From the NCBI RefSeq assembly GCF_009389715.1, contig NC_052399.1, positions 14,697,646 to 14,761,645 of the forward strand: a stretch of 64,000 nucleotides of DNA, in the 5' to 3' direction. The notes beneath the pieces were generated by a model. That model was not told the origin of the DNA. It saw only the letters and a list, made by a program, of their open reading frames with translations, and ran no database searches. Origin of the DNA: Phoenix dactylifera (Eukaryota; Streptophyta; Magnoliopsida; Arecales; Arecaceae). Shown in pieces: positions 11,558-26,200 of the stretch. The number at the start of each line of letters is the position of its first letter. The first letter of the stretch is position 1. A program made the translations under genes and the position numbers.

Positions 11558-14500
11558 ATGGGGAGATTGGATGGGGCCTCTTTTCTTCTATGGCTGCTGG
11601 CCGCTACCTGCTGTCTTTTTCTTGTGAAAGCCGGAGAGGAATATGTATCAGCGGTGGGAGATCCAGGGATGAGGAGAGATGGACTGAGGGTAGCTTTGGA
11701 GGCCTGGAATTTCTGCAACGAGGTTGGAATGGAAGCTCCCCACATGGGCAGCCCCCGAGTCGCCGATTGCTTCGACCTGAGTCCGTCTCTCTTTTCTTCT
11801 TCTTCTTCTTTTGGTCAATAACTCCTCTTCCTTTGCTATCCATTGGATTATCTGCCCATTGTTATATATTTTTTTTTTGGGTTGGTAGATGAAAGTGGTG
11901 ATGCAGCACACAAGGTAAGCGAACTCGATAACAAGCTCAGCGTGGGGGATCCATTCCCGGGAGCGCAGCCAGGGAATGCTTCAAACGTGGATCTCTACGC
12001 CGTGGAGAAGGAGCTCTACTTGGGGAAGAAATGCGAGGTGGATGACCAGCCAGGTCCATGGCAATTCTGGATGATCATGCTCAAGAATGGCAATCTAGAC
12101 ACGACCGCCGCGCTTTGCCCGAAGAACGGCAGGCCGGTCGGGCCGTTTCCAAGGGACCCGAGCAGGTTCCCGTGCTTTGGGGACGGGTGCATGAACCAGC
12201 CATTGGTGTTCCACAACTATACGGCCTTGGACGGGAATACTCTGAGGGGGAGGTTCTTTGGGTCGTACGAGCTCGATGCTGATCTTGCTGAATCTAGTAG
12301 TTATAACATCTCCTACTACTCTGTGACGTGGGAGAAGAAGGTGGGAGAGGGTGGATGGGCCTTCCACCATGTACTCCAGACCTCCGAGAAGTATCCCTGG
12401 CTCATGCTCTACTTGAGATCCGATGCTACTACGGGGTTCTCTGGGGGTTATCACTATCCCACCAGGGGAATGACCAAGATCGTAAGCAATCTATAATCTT
12501 GCTCTTGTTTTCTTCCATGCATCCATAAATCTGTGATCGCATATTTTCTGAATTATGGAGACCATCACTCCGTCGGTCATTTGTGGCCCTTGGTGGCGGC
12601 GCTGTCGTTGTTGTTGAGGAAAAGGATTAGATTCCTGCCAACTCGTCTCTTGACATAATTAAATGAGTGGTTGGTTGGATGTTAATATCAAGGGAAACAC
12701 ATCTTGTGTTCTGAAAATGCCCACGGAGGCTTGGGAAAAGAATGGGACTTCTTTGACTAAGCGCGCAACTCCACCAGATAAAGCATGAAAGGTTCCCCTG
12801 TTTCTTTTCATATAGTTTTTCCCGAGTCATTGCTTGCAACTTGCATTCAAGATATGAATTCTTCTTTCCTCTCTGTTTTCTTTTCCAGTATTTCCAACAG
12901 GCTAGCATGGATTTCGGCCACCTTTTTTACCTGTAGTCTACTTTTAAAATGAGACCGAACCACTTTAGTGATTAAATTGACATCCACTTAAATCTCCTTC
13001 TGATGCTAGCTAGGGAACGGTTTCTGTCAATTCTGGAGCTCTAATGACTACGTTGCTGCCAAAATCAAGGAATTAATTTGACCTGAAAAATTTTCCTCTG
13101 AGGTCCTTCTGTATTTAATTGTGTCAGAAAAAGTTGTAGCAATAAGATAACCATCAGCTATAATATTTCGAAGCACTCTCCTCCTGAAAATTCCTTCTTA
13201 GAGAACTGCCTGTTTTACATTGGCCAGACAATTCACTATTAGACCACCTCAAGATTAGTCATGAAGTATTCATATAACTTATTCGTAGAATCCATAAACT
13301 ATTGATTAATTCTGCAATGTTGTGCCTTCTGTCATTGATGAATTGCTATTCTATTATCCTAGTGCCCTCTCAAGCTTATCTTCAAATTAACTACTGTACA
13401 GATACAGCTATTTTTTCGATTTTTTTTAAAAAATAAAATTTACAGGTACATTCCATGATCTTTTGACAACTTCCCCTCCAAAAAAAAAAAAAAAAGTTCA
13501 AACTCAACATAATTCATGTTTATCCTAAACGAAATGGAACAATATGAATTGGACATGATTAATGTAAGCACTCAAAATCAACATGAATGTAGATACCAGA
13601 GTCTCCAAAGTTCAAGGTGAGGATCACACTGGACATCAAGAAGGGTGGGGGTCCAAAGAGCCAGTTCTACTTGATGGACATGGGCAGCTGTTGGAAGAAC
13701 AACGGCGACCCCTGCGACGGCGACGTGACGACGGACGTCACCCGGTACAGCGAGATGATCCTGAACCCAGAGACAGAAGCATGGTGCAAGCCGGAGGCCA
13801 TCCACGAGTGCCCCCCTTACCACACCTTTCCCAACGGCACCCGAGTGCACCGGACCAACACCGCCAGCTTCCCCTACGCCGCCTACCACGTATACTGCTC
13901 GCCGGGGAATGCGAAGCACGCCGAGCAGCCCACCACCTACTGCGATCCCTACAGCAACCCCCAGCCTCAGGAGATCCTCCAGATACTGCCCCACCCGGTC
14001 TGGGGGGCCTACGGGTATCCCACCACGAAGGGGGAGGGATGGGTTGGTGATCCCAGGACCTGGGAGCTCGACGTGGGGAGGATGTCTCACTCGCTCTACT
14101 TCTACCAGGCCAGTTTATTCCCCCTCCGCTTCTTTTTATTTGCCTCTGCCATTTTTGAACTTTAAAATAGCAACCGTTGTTGCCATGGTTATATAGCTGG
14201 ACTCCTCGCACCTTAATTAAGGAGTAAGATGACTGGTTATGATCTCTGAATCCCTGAAACAGAGGGAAGACAGAGCTCTCTAAATCAACATATCTAGTCA
14301 AAAAAAAAAAAGTTCGTTCGAATATCTTCATTTTTTTTGTATCTAAAAAGAAAACTTCAGAAAAAGTAGGCATGCAGGATTGTCAGGTAACCATGCACAA
14401 TGGACGTGAAATTTAATTCTGCTTCATGTGCAATATGTATTGTAAAAGATATATTTGGTAGTTAACCGCTACTGTATGACATAGTTAGAGTTTTTTCTAG

Positions 14501-14915
14501 TGAGAAATTACATATTTGGAGTTGCAACACACATTTAACTCATATGTTTAAAGGCATGTTTCAGTGGGCATGTGCTTTCTAACTTGTGAAAGGTCATGTC
14601 CAGATTTTGAAACCATGCAATGTTGCCTCCTGAGCCATCAAAATGAACAGTTAATACATATATATGTTTATATCGAACGAACCTTTTTTTTGTTTTGAGG
14701 AAGTTGAAATGAATTAACTAGATGACTGGTATGTTGATTTCTTCTCTATCCTTTGGTTGCAGGATCCAGGCACAGCTCCGGCCAAGAGACGGTGGCCATC
14801 GCTTGATGTTGGCACGGAAATCTATATTAGCAACGATGAAGTGGCTGAGTGGACGCTAAGCAACTTCGACATCATAATTCCGAAGGCTCGCAAATTAGTT
14901 TCCTCTGAGATGTAA
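11558..14915 (+). CDS. Secreted plant protein of unknown function, 4 exons, 494 aa
   Basis: Exons 11558-11780, 11889-12481, 13593-14108 and 14763-14915 join in frame to 494 residues. The N-terminus is a good signal peptide (hydrophobic LLWLLAATCCLFLV, cleavage expected after about residue 27), so the protein is probably apoplastic or vacuolar. Many cysteines and N-glycosylation sequons (NGT, NYT, NAS) fit secretion. Recognisable blocks are NKLSVGDPFPG, a QFWMIMLKNGN block, GGGPKSQFYLMDMGSCWKN and a DPGTAPAKRRWPS C-terminal block. I recognise a conserved, single-domain land-plant family, possibly Pfam DUF7705 (from memory, unverified). No catalytic residues are evident. Introns 1 and 2 are GT-AG. 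Intron 3 appears to begin with GC (CAG|GCCAGT), since no GT donor keeps both frame and the conserved join YFYQ|DPGT. The 1.1-kb second intron holds nothing notable. Confidence 0.85.
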
Positions 14916-15072
14916 TAGAAAGTTGGTACGATAGCTGAGAAGCTACCAACAGAATTTCTTTATCTCCAGTTCTTTTAGTTCTAAAAACAAGGATGGCATA
15001 ATAATATCTATAAAAAAAACTGCTTGTTGGGGTTATTTATCAACTTAGACTACTTAGTATATGTCCCCCGTA

Positions 15073-15176
<104 letters not shown>

Positions 15177-15292
15177 GAAGGACGTAAACCACATACACAT
15201 GCAGACACACACCATGTGTCCTCCCATGAGATTAACACAAAACAAGCGTTTTATCTATCAACTGTAAACGTCAAGGCAAATTAAACATCTTC

Positions 15293-15875
15293 TTAGTGCA
15301 ACAGTGAGCGACATTTTGACCCATTACATACACGAAGTTTTAAGTCTAGAAAGAGAAAAAAAAAAAATGAGGAGAACAACTCCTTATTCCTTTGCGACAC
15401 TAGCCTCGTACAATCATAAAGAAGAAACTGAATTTTATCCAACAGAGCACCTTCCCCCATATTGCGATCGTTGAATATTTGATCACTCCCCTTTAACCAT
15501 GCACGCCAAGTTATGATAACAGCCATGACATCCCATCTTCTTGTCTTCGTAGATCTCCAAGCAATCCAATAGGTAGATAGGAAGCTCGTGATATTGTGGT
15601 TACCCAACTTTGCAGCAACTACTGATCAAATGTTCCTGGGAAGAACTTTGTAGACCTCCATTGTTTGTCATTTTGTAAGCGCAACGAGAAGAACATTTTT
15701 CATTTGCTGTCCATCTCCAAGCGATACAATCTTCTTCATCCGTGAGATTAACCTCTGGACGCATCTCCAGATGATGCCTATCTACACCACTGCTGCCAAC
15801 TCCAGATGATGCCTCATCTCCTTCGTAACCGCAGAAGAGAGCAAAGGCTAACTCCGGTATGCCGTCAAGATCCAT
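15293..15875 (-). pseudogene. Broken L1-type LINE 3' end (zf-RVT and tail)
   Basis: On the minus strand the frame at 15875-15600 reads DEEDCIAWRWTANEKCSSR and then a CAYKM block. This matches the plant LINE zf-RVT pattern (D.i.WrwTanGkFsvrsAY). The next frame, 15607-15293, reads RRWDVMAVIITWRAW, then QIFNDR and LLDKIQFLLYDC, matching the W-rich tail. The zinc-finger middle that should join them is missing, so an internal deletion lies at about 15600-15660. The reverse transcriptase and endonuclease are absent, as expected for a 5'-truncated insertion. The element is dead. Confidence 0.65.
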
Positions 15876-16831
15876 GGCTTCGTTGGCAACCGACAGAGTT
15901 GGAGATCTGGATTAACACAGTCCTTTGCAGCAGAAGCGGCGCAAAGCCGTTCCAGCACTTCGTGTCAAAATGTCCACCACCTCCACGAATGAAGCACCTT
16001 GCTTTCTTAAAACTTAAAAGGAAGTAATGAAGCTCGTCGGTTAGTAGATTTCGGTGTCATGCTAGTAGCAGCAGCAGAGGAAGAATGGGAATATGGAGCA
16101 GATGAGTGTTTACTTCCAGGCCTGGCCACCTCACTAATAGAAGGCTCAAGCGTAGGGAGAGCTGGGAGCATTAGCTCTTCTGGAATGCTTCCCATGCTAC
16201 GAAGATGAACGTGGAGGGCATGGCCAGAAATCTTCCCTTCCTACGGTCGAAAGGTGTCGAGACCCAGAACCACGAAGAGCGCCATCGGACCCTGGAGACC
16301 TGGACGCAACCATCTTCCGGGTGGGGAAGGGGCTTTACTTCACTCGGGAGTTGGGACACAGGATTTGGGCAAGGAGCGGATCTATGGATTACGAGGGATA
16401 ACCGGCGAGAGGGCTGTCAGAAAGGGCGAGTGAACGGGAAAAGATATCCGAGCTTTCGTGGGCTGCAACTCTTCCCTCCTGGCCGATTACATAGCTGGAA
16501 GTGTTCGCATAGTTTAGGCATGTGAAATAGAGTTCCAAAAGGCAATAGGGATTTGACTTCAAGGAAAAGATATCGGGGAGGCAAACATGACAAAGCCTGG
16601 AGGAAAGCTGTGAAGAAGTTTTTGGAAGCAGTTTGTCGTCCTCGTGTGAATCTTCACACGAGCAGAAACAATGTGAAGCAGCTTGAGGTCGATCTTCACA
16701 CGAGCAGAAACCATGTAAACAATAAAATGCTATTGATAGTGTTTATAAATTACATACGATGCTCTACATGAAGAGAGAGCTTAATCAAGATGGATTCCAA
16801 TGCAAAGAATGGCCTTTTAAACAGTTTACGG

Positions 16832-19800
16832 TCAAACTGCAGACAGACTGGCCAATTTACCAAGCTCAAACGGGTCCGCGTAATAGTATAGTTTCACTCT
16901 GTTTGACAAAGACAATCCCGAAGCCAAAGGAAGAGTTCTAAAATTTGAGTTATCCTGTTCAGCAATATCATCTGCAAATGCAGCAACATCTCCAAGTAGT
17001 CTGAAAATAACCATTCGGGCCTGTATTGGTCGTGGAAAATCAAAGTAAAGAGCTGTCCCTGCTTTCACTTCTGGTAACCGGTATTCCCCAACCGTAACAT
17101 AATTTCTTGGTTCCTGTATTAAAAAAATAAAAAAGCGGTTAAACTGTATTGCCTAAAAATCTAAGCAAGAAAGGATGCCACCTATCACATTGCAGTCAAT
17201 AATAATAAATCCTCCAGCAGCTGAAAAATTGTTAACAAATCACTGACTTTATAAAGCCCGTAAAATAAGTAGTTGAACATGTCTAGTCTCAGAGAAAGTA
17301 ATTGAACATGCATGCAGACTCTTCCGGCGCTTGTTAATTCTTACATCTTATTCTGGATATTAACTTCAGTTTCAAGTCCACTTCAGCTTTGTGGTGTATT
17401 ATGTTCATCAAAACAAAAGAATGAAACTAAGGTCGGTGGAACCATCCGAACCGGACGGTTTCGGCTGATCCGAGTTGTACCGGTGGCTCACTGGTACGGT
17501 TCCGACAACGAAAACGAGATCCGTGGCTGGAGCCGAAGAAGGAAAAGAAAAGAGAGAGCAAGTGGAAGAGGGAGGGCCAAAGGAGGGTGGTGGGCGTCCT
17601 CTCTCCTACAATGTCGTGCCCTCTCTCAGTACAGGCACGGCACAACTCGTACCATATCATCCTGCCGGAGAACCGGTACGGTGCCCGGTACCAGTTTCTC
17701 CGATCTTGAATGAAACTGATTCATCAGAATAAGCTACAATTTCTTCTTTTATGACATAAAACAAAGTAGATGGTAAGATACCACTACCTGTCTATAACCT
17801 GTTAAGAGAATCTAGGCTTCACAGGTCTCTACAGATCATAATTAAATAAGTAATCATATATTATTACTACCTTAGACATAAGAAACTTCTCCTAGTTTCA
17901 TCATATTTTATCTCTGGGAAAGTCTGACAGGCACATCCCATTTTGTTTCCTTCTACAAGAGCAAGAATGATTAAAGTTTTCATTATGCTGTCCTCAATTA
18001 GCAGCCTACATGTTGTCTCACTTGGTGTATATACCGTAGATTGCTGGAAGATACAAGTCGTCACTCTGTCATCACAATTATAAACATTTCCAATCATATG
18101 ATATCCATGCCTTAATTTATTCAGCTTTTTTTTGAGGGGTACATGGTTATTCAGTTCATTTAATCCCACTACGCACATAGATCTTATTCTGTGGATCTAA
18201 ATTTTCTTTCTTTAGCCTTGCAGTTGCATTAACCTCAGTTTTCTAGATGGCAAATATATAGTTTGATAGGTTTCAGCCCATTTTCATCCATCATAAAGAC
18301 TGGTAGCACAATTTTCAACAATAAGAGAGCTGCTCTAAGGTGGAATGCAGACAAGGAACAAGATGCACAGCAGGCAATGATTTCAATTGAATCAACTTGG
18401 TTTGCATATTATGGCGATCAGATATCCAGAGTGAGCCTACACTAAGACTTCTATTTTGCTCAACAAGGTGCTGAAGTATCGCATAACTACATAGTTCTGC
18501 AATTAAGTGAAAAGCAGTCAAAAGAAATTCCTGATATCCATGTCACAATGTGCCAAAGAAGAAAAAAAGGTGGAGGTGTTTGTGCAGAACTCTACCAATT
18601 TGTGCCAAGCCACACAGGCCAAAACAATATGCAGCCATTGCAGCACGCCTGTGCTAGTGCTGGCACTAAGCCAACATGGCACAATAGGCATTAACTGGCA
18701 GTTGAACTCATACAAGTTATGAGATATGAAAGGGCATCAAAACAAAATTTATTAGCTAGTATCGAGATAATGACTTCATTGCATTGCAAGTCATTTACCT
18801 AATTTCTTGAGTGGTTTGGAATAAACATTATTTGTTTAACTTCATTATACAACAATCAGTTATGCTCTTAAATGTATTATCTCTGATTGAAGCAAAAGAA
18901 ACATTTAATCAAGAACTAGAATCAAATCGGCAATTATGATACAGGCAAAGTCTATTGAACCGGGCCGAAACGCCCGATTCAGCCAGTACCGAACTGACCC
19001 AGTTGTAAATCGGGTCGATTCACTAATAGAAAATGGTTTCGGCTACGGGCTGGAACCATAATGGGACCGGCCGAAATCAGTCCTTTTCGGGCCAGAATCG
19101 ACCGGTTCGATGCCGACTTGGTGCGCACCGATTCACATAGCACTGTGGCATTATTGCCACAGTGCGGCCACTGGGGCAATAATGCTACAGTGTGGGGCTG
19201 TTGTGGCATTATTGCCACAACAGCACTAAGAAAATATCAAAAAATCAAAATCATAGAAACATCAACAAAACATCAAATTAGACTTAAATTCATAGAAAAA
19301 GTTCGAAAAGAGTGATTACCAATTAAATTTTTTGAGAACTACAAAAAAAAAAAGGCGAGCCAGTCCGTGAACCAGCACGCCCTACCGGTTCAATTCAGCA
19401 TCGAACTGTACCAGGCGCCGACCGCTGCACGTCCCAGTACCGATTCGGCGGACCTTGGATACAGGTATTGCTTGTTACTAATAAATGAAGATTTTAAGAC
19501 TTTATTCTTCTTTTTTTTTTTGGTAGCAGAAAAGCCAAAAGCCAAAAGCCCAAATACATCATTTCTTTATGCTACTATGCTTGGGTAATTTCCACACCTA
19601 TCCATCACCGCCTCCATAGGAAAATCAAATATCTAAAACATGTTTAAAACCCAGACCAATTCACTGAACCAGAAAAGTAACTGTGTCAAGGGACACCAGT
19701 TCAATCTTCAGGTCACTCAGCAATGGACCATGATGTCATCATGACATCAGATCCACAAATTGTCAATTATTTTAATAAAAATAAATTAAAATTACAGAAT

Positions 19801-20204
19801 TTTGCAAATAATACCAAAAAAACTCCAAATTTTATCATTTTCAAAAAAAATTTAGTACTTTCTCATAATCAGCACTTTTATGATAATTCCCAACCTTCCC
19901 CATTGTCCTTTGAAGCTACCCAAACTCCAAAACACAAAATCATCTTTTCCACCAGAGGAACATTTGAAAATGTATAAATGCTCCATCAAAAAATTGCTCA
20001 AAATAGTTTGGAAAAATCTCAAGAGATGAGAAGCATTTTTTATGCAAAAGATTAAAAAAAAAAAAAAAAAAACCAAAACTCCATATAAACAAGTAAATAG
20101 AGGTACCCAAGAAAAAATGAAGCATAAGAATTTTTTAAATCAAAAATAGAAATTGGCTCAAATGACTTTGGGGAGGCAGGAGAGGAGATAAGGGACGGAG
20201 GGAT

Positions 20205-20243
<39 letters not shown>

Positions 20244-23200
20244 AGAAGGGAGGGAGGGAGGGAGAAGGATTTGGCACTACCACTGGACCTTGAGGGTGGA
20301 GGTTGTGGATGCCATGGCCGGAGAAAATGAATTATTTCGATTTGGAGGCTCGAAGCATCAAGAAAGAGTTAAGCTAGATTCCATCATCCCAATACCAACC
20401 ACAATTCACAACCAAAATTTTAATGTCAAATAAGACCATCTTGTTAGAGAACTGGAAAAGGTTCAAACGAATCCATGGTTTAACTGGCCTGGTTCAGGTG
20501 AAAAAAAGGCTGGTTTTTTAATCAAAACTAGTTTAGGGGGTTCATCCAAATGCTTGGTCAATAAACTTATGATATATCAAAATTATCTAATAATATAAAA
20601 TAGTATGGGAGGAAGTTTAACTTGGGAATTTATAGCAAAAACAAAGCAAAGGAAGATATTTAGAGAACATAACAAAATGCAATAATTGTATTGATACAAT
20701 TATTAGCTACCAGGTACCTGAATAGCAGAAACTTGGATATATAAAACTGCCGGTGTTATGTGTCTATCTTCTAAACAGGTCAATGAGGCATCCCATAAAT
20801 CCACATCCAAAGAAGAAGGTGAATGAGTAATTCGTGGTTTTATCACATTTAAAGCATCCAGACGGAATCCTGCTAATCCAGGTACAGTAGGTGATAAAAA
20901 CTGCTCAAGGACAAGATCATTATCTGTTAACCTTTCAGCTTCAACCGGAACCTGGAAAGGATTAGGAGACACAATCAGCAAAGTTTACCAAATTTAACAA
21001 ACAGAAAAGCACATTCTTGTTGTCAAAAGCAGCAGGAGTTTACTCTAAATCGACTCAATTGTGGAGATCTCTCCAAGAAACTTTTCATTTGTACCATTTC
21101 AGGCACTTGTGGTGATGCATCCTGGCCCAACTCTTTTCTCACAGACTTGCCAAAGACCACAATCCGTTTTGCATGGATGCATGGAGCATTTTTGTCCGTT
21201 CCACCGAAAGCAGCAGGGGGATCAGGTTTTGCAAAAGGATTTTCATCCAAAGAAAGAAGATTACACTCTTCTTCCAAATTCATTGAACTAGAAGCATGCT
21301 GCGGAAGAGTCAATGTCATCCAAATAATGCGGCATTGAACAGGATTGCGGAAGTGAAATTTCATGTGCCTTGGGATATCATTTTCTGTACCAGATTTTTC
21401 TGGCCCACAAAGTTGTTGGGACGATGATATGAGTGATTTTACATCCCATTTTCCTATGAATGAGCGCTTATCTCTGTGTATTGTATTGCTTGCCCATATT
21501 TGGACCTGTACCAGCAACAAATTCATTAGCAGGCAATGCAAAGACATTAAGAGAGGGAAAAATGGCAGGTACCTAAAAAAAGATGAAAATTGCCCAACAA
21601 AGGAAATTGTTAAAAGAGTGATGGATTATAGAAGGAAAATTAAACTTCTTATAAAAGAAAAATCAACATTTATGGAGGTGAAATGCAAGCATAACTTTAA
21701 GAGTAGTACTGCTGGTAAATGCAGCTGTAACAGCAAAAGGTCTATGTTGGACTAATATTTATCCATGACTAGCTCAAGACATTTGTCTGCACATCAAAGG
21801 TTCTATAAGCCTTCAGAACTTGCGTGTATACGCTTTATGCTTAAAAATGTATACATTAAAAAAATAGTTGTCAAAGCATAGCATATATACGCAAAGCAAA
21901 CAAATATTGAGCATGGTCAACTGGGTCTTTGTCAAATATGAACAATTTTAGTAAATTTTTACTAATCCTTGGTACACTATTGGAGTTGGCCAGGTCAATA
22001 TGCTACACTGCACCAGGTGGTACAGTTATTACTTAAAACATATGGAATAGCCATGCAAAGTTGCAAACAAAAAAGAGCATAAAAAACCTTGACATGGTAT
22101 AGCCTATTCCAAGTCTATGCCCAGTTTGCAAAAAATATTTGGCTGGAATAAGAGCCAATTCCAAGACTTATGCTCTTAACAAACAACCCCCCACAGATTT
22201 GCACTCTCCTCTTTCCAGATTATCTATTTTGATGTGGTACAGGTAACTATGGAAGAAAGAGTGAAGCATCCTCATAAAGGATAAATCTTATCAAGCATAG
22301 AAAAAGGGGTAATTTTTGTGGCACTGATACAAAAGCATTACTGACAGTGACTAGTATTAGATAACTCACTAATCATTAATGGGTAAAACTTCAATTAGTT
22401 TTTCTTTTTCTTTTGTTCCTGTAAGAAGTTGTTTGTTATTTACATCTGCTGAAGTTATACGATTACAAGGTGAAAATGATATTTGAATTTATCAGAGCCA
22501 AGTTCCATATATTAATTTTTAGTGAATGAAAATTCAATCCTAGTTCGATCCTTTATATTACTTTAGAATATTATAGTTCAAAGCTAATAGCCAAAAATAT
22601 GCTTGTAATAAACTTAACAAAGATGATGGTGTTTTAAGAGAAGGATGCTCAAATTCCGCAGCTGGTCAAATTTTTTGTTCAACTTGATTTATTTTTTTTT
22701 CAAACGATATCCTAGAAGAACTAGTTCATGTTTATAAATATCATCCAAAGCATTGCAGGAAATAAAAAACAATCATGTAAAACAATCGAGAAGAGCATTC
22801 AATTAGGATCTTACAACAGGGCTGTCAGATGTTGAATAACCACATGAACTGACAAGAATGGCAACCCCAAAAACATCAGATAGACTTCCAAGAACAATTG
22901 AAAATTCTACAATGGAGATACTAGGGGGAGCTCTCCAATAACAATGTCGTTCTCCTATGGCAAGTGGTGCAAGTAATGAATATAATGGTTCGGAGCCCAC
23001 AGCCGTTTCCACCTGCAAAGCACAGACTACTAAGTAATGCTTATAAAAGAATAAAACAATAAAATAGTTTTGATTTTTGAACATAGTCATAATTCAGGAT
23101 GAAATTGTCCACTGTTTGTCCTGACATTTAATCAAATCCTATATTACACAAACCACATAATAAGTATAGAAATGACATTCTTAAAAGAAGAAAAAGAAGA

Positions 23201-26200
23201 CATAATCTTGTCCCTTTTTTTATGATCATATAAGCTGATAATACACAAATGAAGGGGAGAAAAGATATTAGATAAACATTTTTCACTGCTTTAAATGAAC
23301 ATTAAAATTTAACTTACATACCATTTTCATCTAGTTGATTACAAAATAAAGGGAGGAGAGCTAAGCTGTTATGCTTAGCTTTCCCACACTATGTTTTGCC
23401 ACCTCAAGCCAGTTAATTGTGAGAGTAAACTATTCTCTTTGCTCCCCCCTAGTGAGGAAAGAAATATAGTTCAACCCTTCTCATTTCCGTTTTCTTTCCT
23501 GTGTCCCTATCTCATCATTCCCTTTCTCCCTTCTCTCTGGTCACTGCTCCCAAACCTCCCCCTATGCATGTTTACCATCTCTAAAGACTAGCTACTTGAC
23601 CATCACTTTCTCTCCTTCCTAGTGTCTTAAGCAATATTGTTCGGATATTTTCAAGAAAGGCCACTGAAGCTTTCTCCTTCTAAACACTCAACCTTTGATT
23701 GTTCTTCAAGAAGATGGAGGATGGACGTGAGGAAGAAGGAGAAGAAGCTTCAGCCATTGCTGCGTTCCTGCGCGAGCTAGCACTCCCGCGGAAGACGATC
23801 TACCTAGGGCTTTGCGTGTACTTCTCATAGAGGCCATTCGTGTGCATGGCTGCGAAGTCAAGGATCAGATCCATAAGTTTCTTCCATCATAAAAGGTATT
23901 AATCCCACATCAATATTTTATTTTGGAGTCAGGGTCTAGGTCTGATTCCCCGAGGTTTTACCCTCCTTTGGGGCTCCTCACAGAGTTATCTCCAGAATCC
24001 ATTCGATGGATATTCGGAGATTAATCGGAATAGAGTTCTTAAGTTTCAGATCTGATAGTTAATCATGCATGAAAGTTTTAGCATAATTGTTTAAACGATT
24101 CCGGCATAATCCTATGTGTTCTTAAGGTGCTGATTTCTAGATTTGATCTTGTAAGCATGCATGAATTAAATTGTTTGATTCGGTTTTTCCGCTGCGTTTT
24201 AAAACTTAAAAAGAACTATGTATGGCTTGATCCCCCTTATGAAGGGGTACGTAGGCAACCCGATCAGGTTCAGCCATGGTTTTATAAAAAAAAAAATCAG
24301 CATGCTTAATACCGAAGAACCTAGGATTCACTTTCAGTGGTATCAGAGCTCATATGAATCATAAATTTTATTTAGATCTAATCTAAACAATATTATGATT
24401 TCAGATTTATTTATGTTACAAATCTTAACACAAACATGCATCATATGCATTCAAAATTTCAGATCTAGTTAATCATGCATAATCAGCAATTAAATCAATC
24501 ATAAAAAAATACTTTAGATCTAATCTAAGCATGCTCATGATTTCAGATTTAATTGCAAAAATTAAAACATAAAAGTTTAAACATGAACCTGGCTCTGATA
24601 CCACTGAAAGTGAATCCTAGGTTCTTCGGTATTAAGCATGCTGATTTTTTTTTTTTATAAAACCATGGCTGAACCATGGCTGTTGTTCGGATTTTTTTTT
24701 TTTAACTTTTATGTTTTAATTTTTGCAATTAAATCTGAAATCATGAGCATGCTTAGATTAGATCTAAAGTATTTTTTTATGATTGATTTAATTGCTGATT
24801 ATGCATGATTAACTAGATCTGAAATTTTGAATGCATATGATGCATGTTTGTGTTAAGATTTGTAAGTCTTGAGTGATTGTCACTATTGTCCTACATTCTT
24901 ATTGAATGTAATTTCCGTAGGCCTTTTGGCCATGAACGGTTATGAAATTTCAATAAAGAAATGTTCTTGTGATATCATTATGAATGGTGTTATTGTAATG
25001 AATGGACAATTGAGCAATGGCATCTACTTGTTATCACAACCTGTTAATGAGATATCACTTTCAGTGGTATCAGAGCCAGGTTCAGCCATGGTTTTTAAAA
25101 AAAAAAAACAGCATGCTTAATACCGAAGAACCTAGGATTCACTTTCAGTGGTATCAGAGCTCATATGAATCATAAATTTTATTTAGATCTAATCCGATCA
25201 GGTGAGCAAAAACTGTTCTAGTTTTTCTACTACAGCTACTGCAAACCATGCTGTAGAGAGGAGATGAGAGAGAGAGAGAGAGAGAGTGAAGAGATCATAG
25301 ATTCCATAACCACCTTCCGATCTCCTCAAGATCCCCAGAGTCCAAGCATCATTTGAAACAGCGGTGCAGGTAGGCTTAGTGTTTGAATATGGGAAGTCAA
25401 TAAAGTGTGTACTGGGATGGAAAGTTGTTTATGTCGACTGTAGAGAAGGGGATGATTGCGAAAGAGAGGAAGGGGCAGAGTTAGAGGAGAGTAGGGAAAC
25501 TATATAAATTGTGAAGGGATCGAAAAGGCTAGCCAGTCTTTGTGAAGCCAGTGTAGACAATTGGCAATTTTTATTTGGTGGGAGGAGAGAGAGAGAGCAT
25601 TGGTTGTAAGGCTTATATCTGCAAAAAGAAAAAAAAACATTAGGAAACAGAAAGGCCTTTTCTTTTAGGTGTGAGAAACCTAGGTGTGACTTCCTAGCCT
25701 TGAAATATTTTTTCATTTCAGTCTGTATTCCAGCAGAATGGAACCCACAGACCAGAAACCTTAAATCTAAGGTGGGCCTAAAAATTCAAAACCAGATCAA
25801 CTCAGAGCTTGCAATCTGACCAACCTCATCTCAGGCAAAACAAGTGACATATATTACCGCCAAACCCTCATTTTTTTTTTTGGTGGCGGAAAGAAGAAGG
25901 TGGGGGGGGGGGGGGGGGGGATGGGATCCTTGTATTACAAATGAACAAGTTGTGGACATTCTAGATACACTTTCATGTTTTAGCATAGATATTTAACTTT
26001 AGAGGTAACAATAGGTTACATTTTCATATGTTCCCAAAAGTTTGAGAAATAGTCATGATGGTCAAAACTACATCATACAGGGCCCAAGTTACCACATTAC
26101 TTTGATTCACAATCAAAGTTCTTCAAAAGGTACATGCTTTATTTTCCAAATAGTGAAACAATGGGACGAGCAAACTTGCCATCTTTGGCCTTGGATTGCT

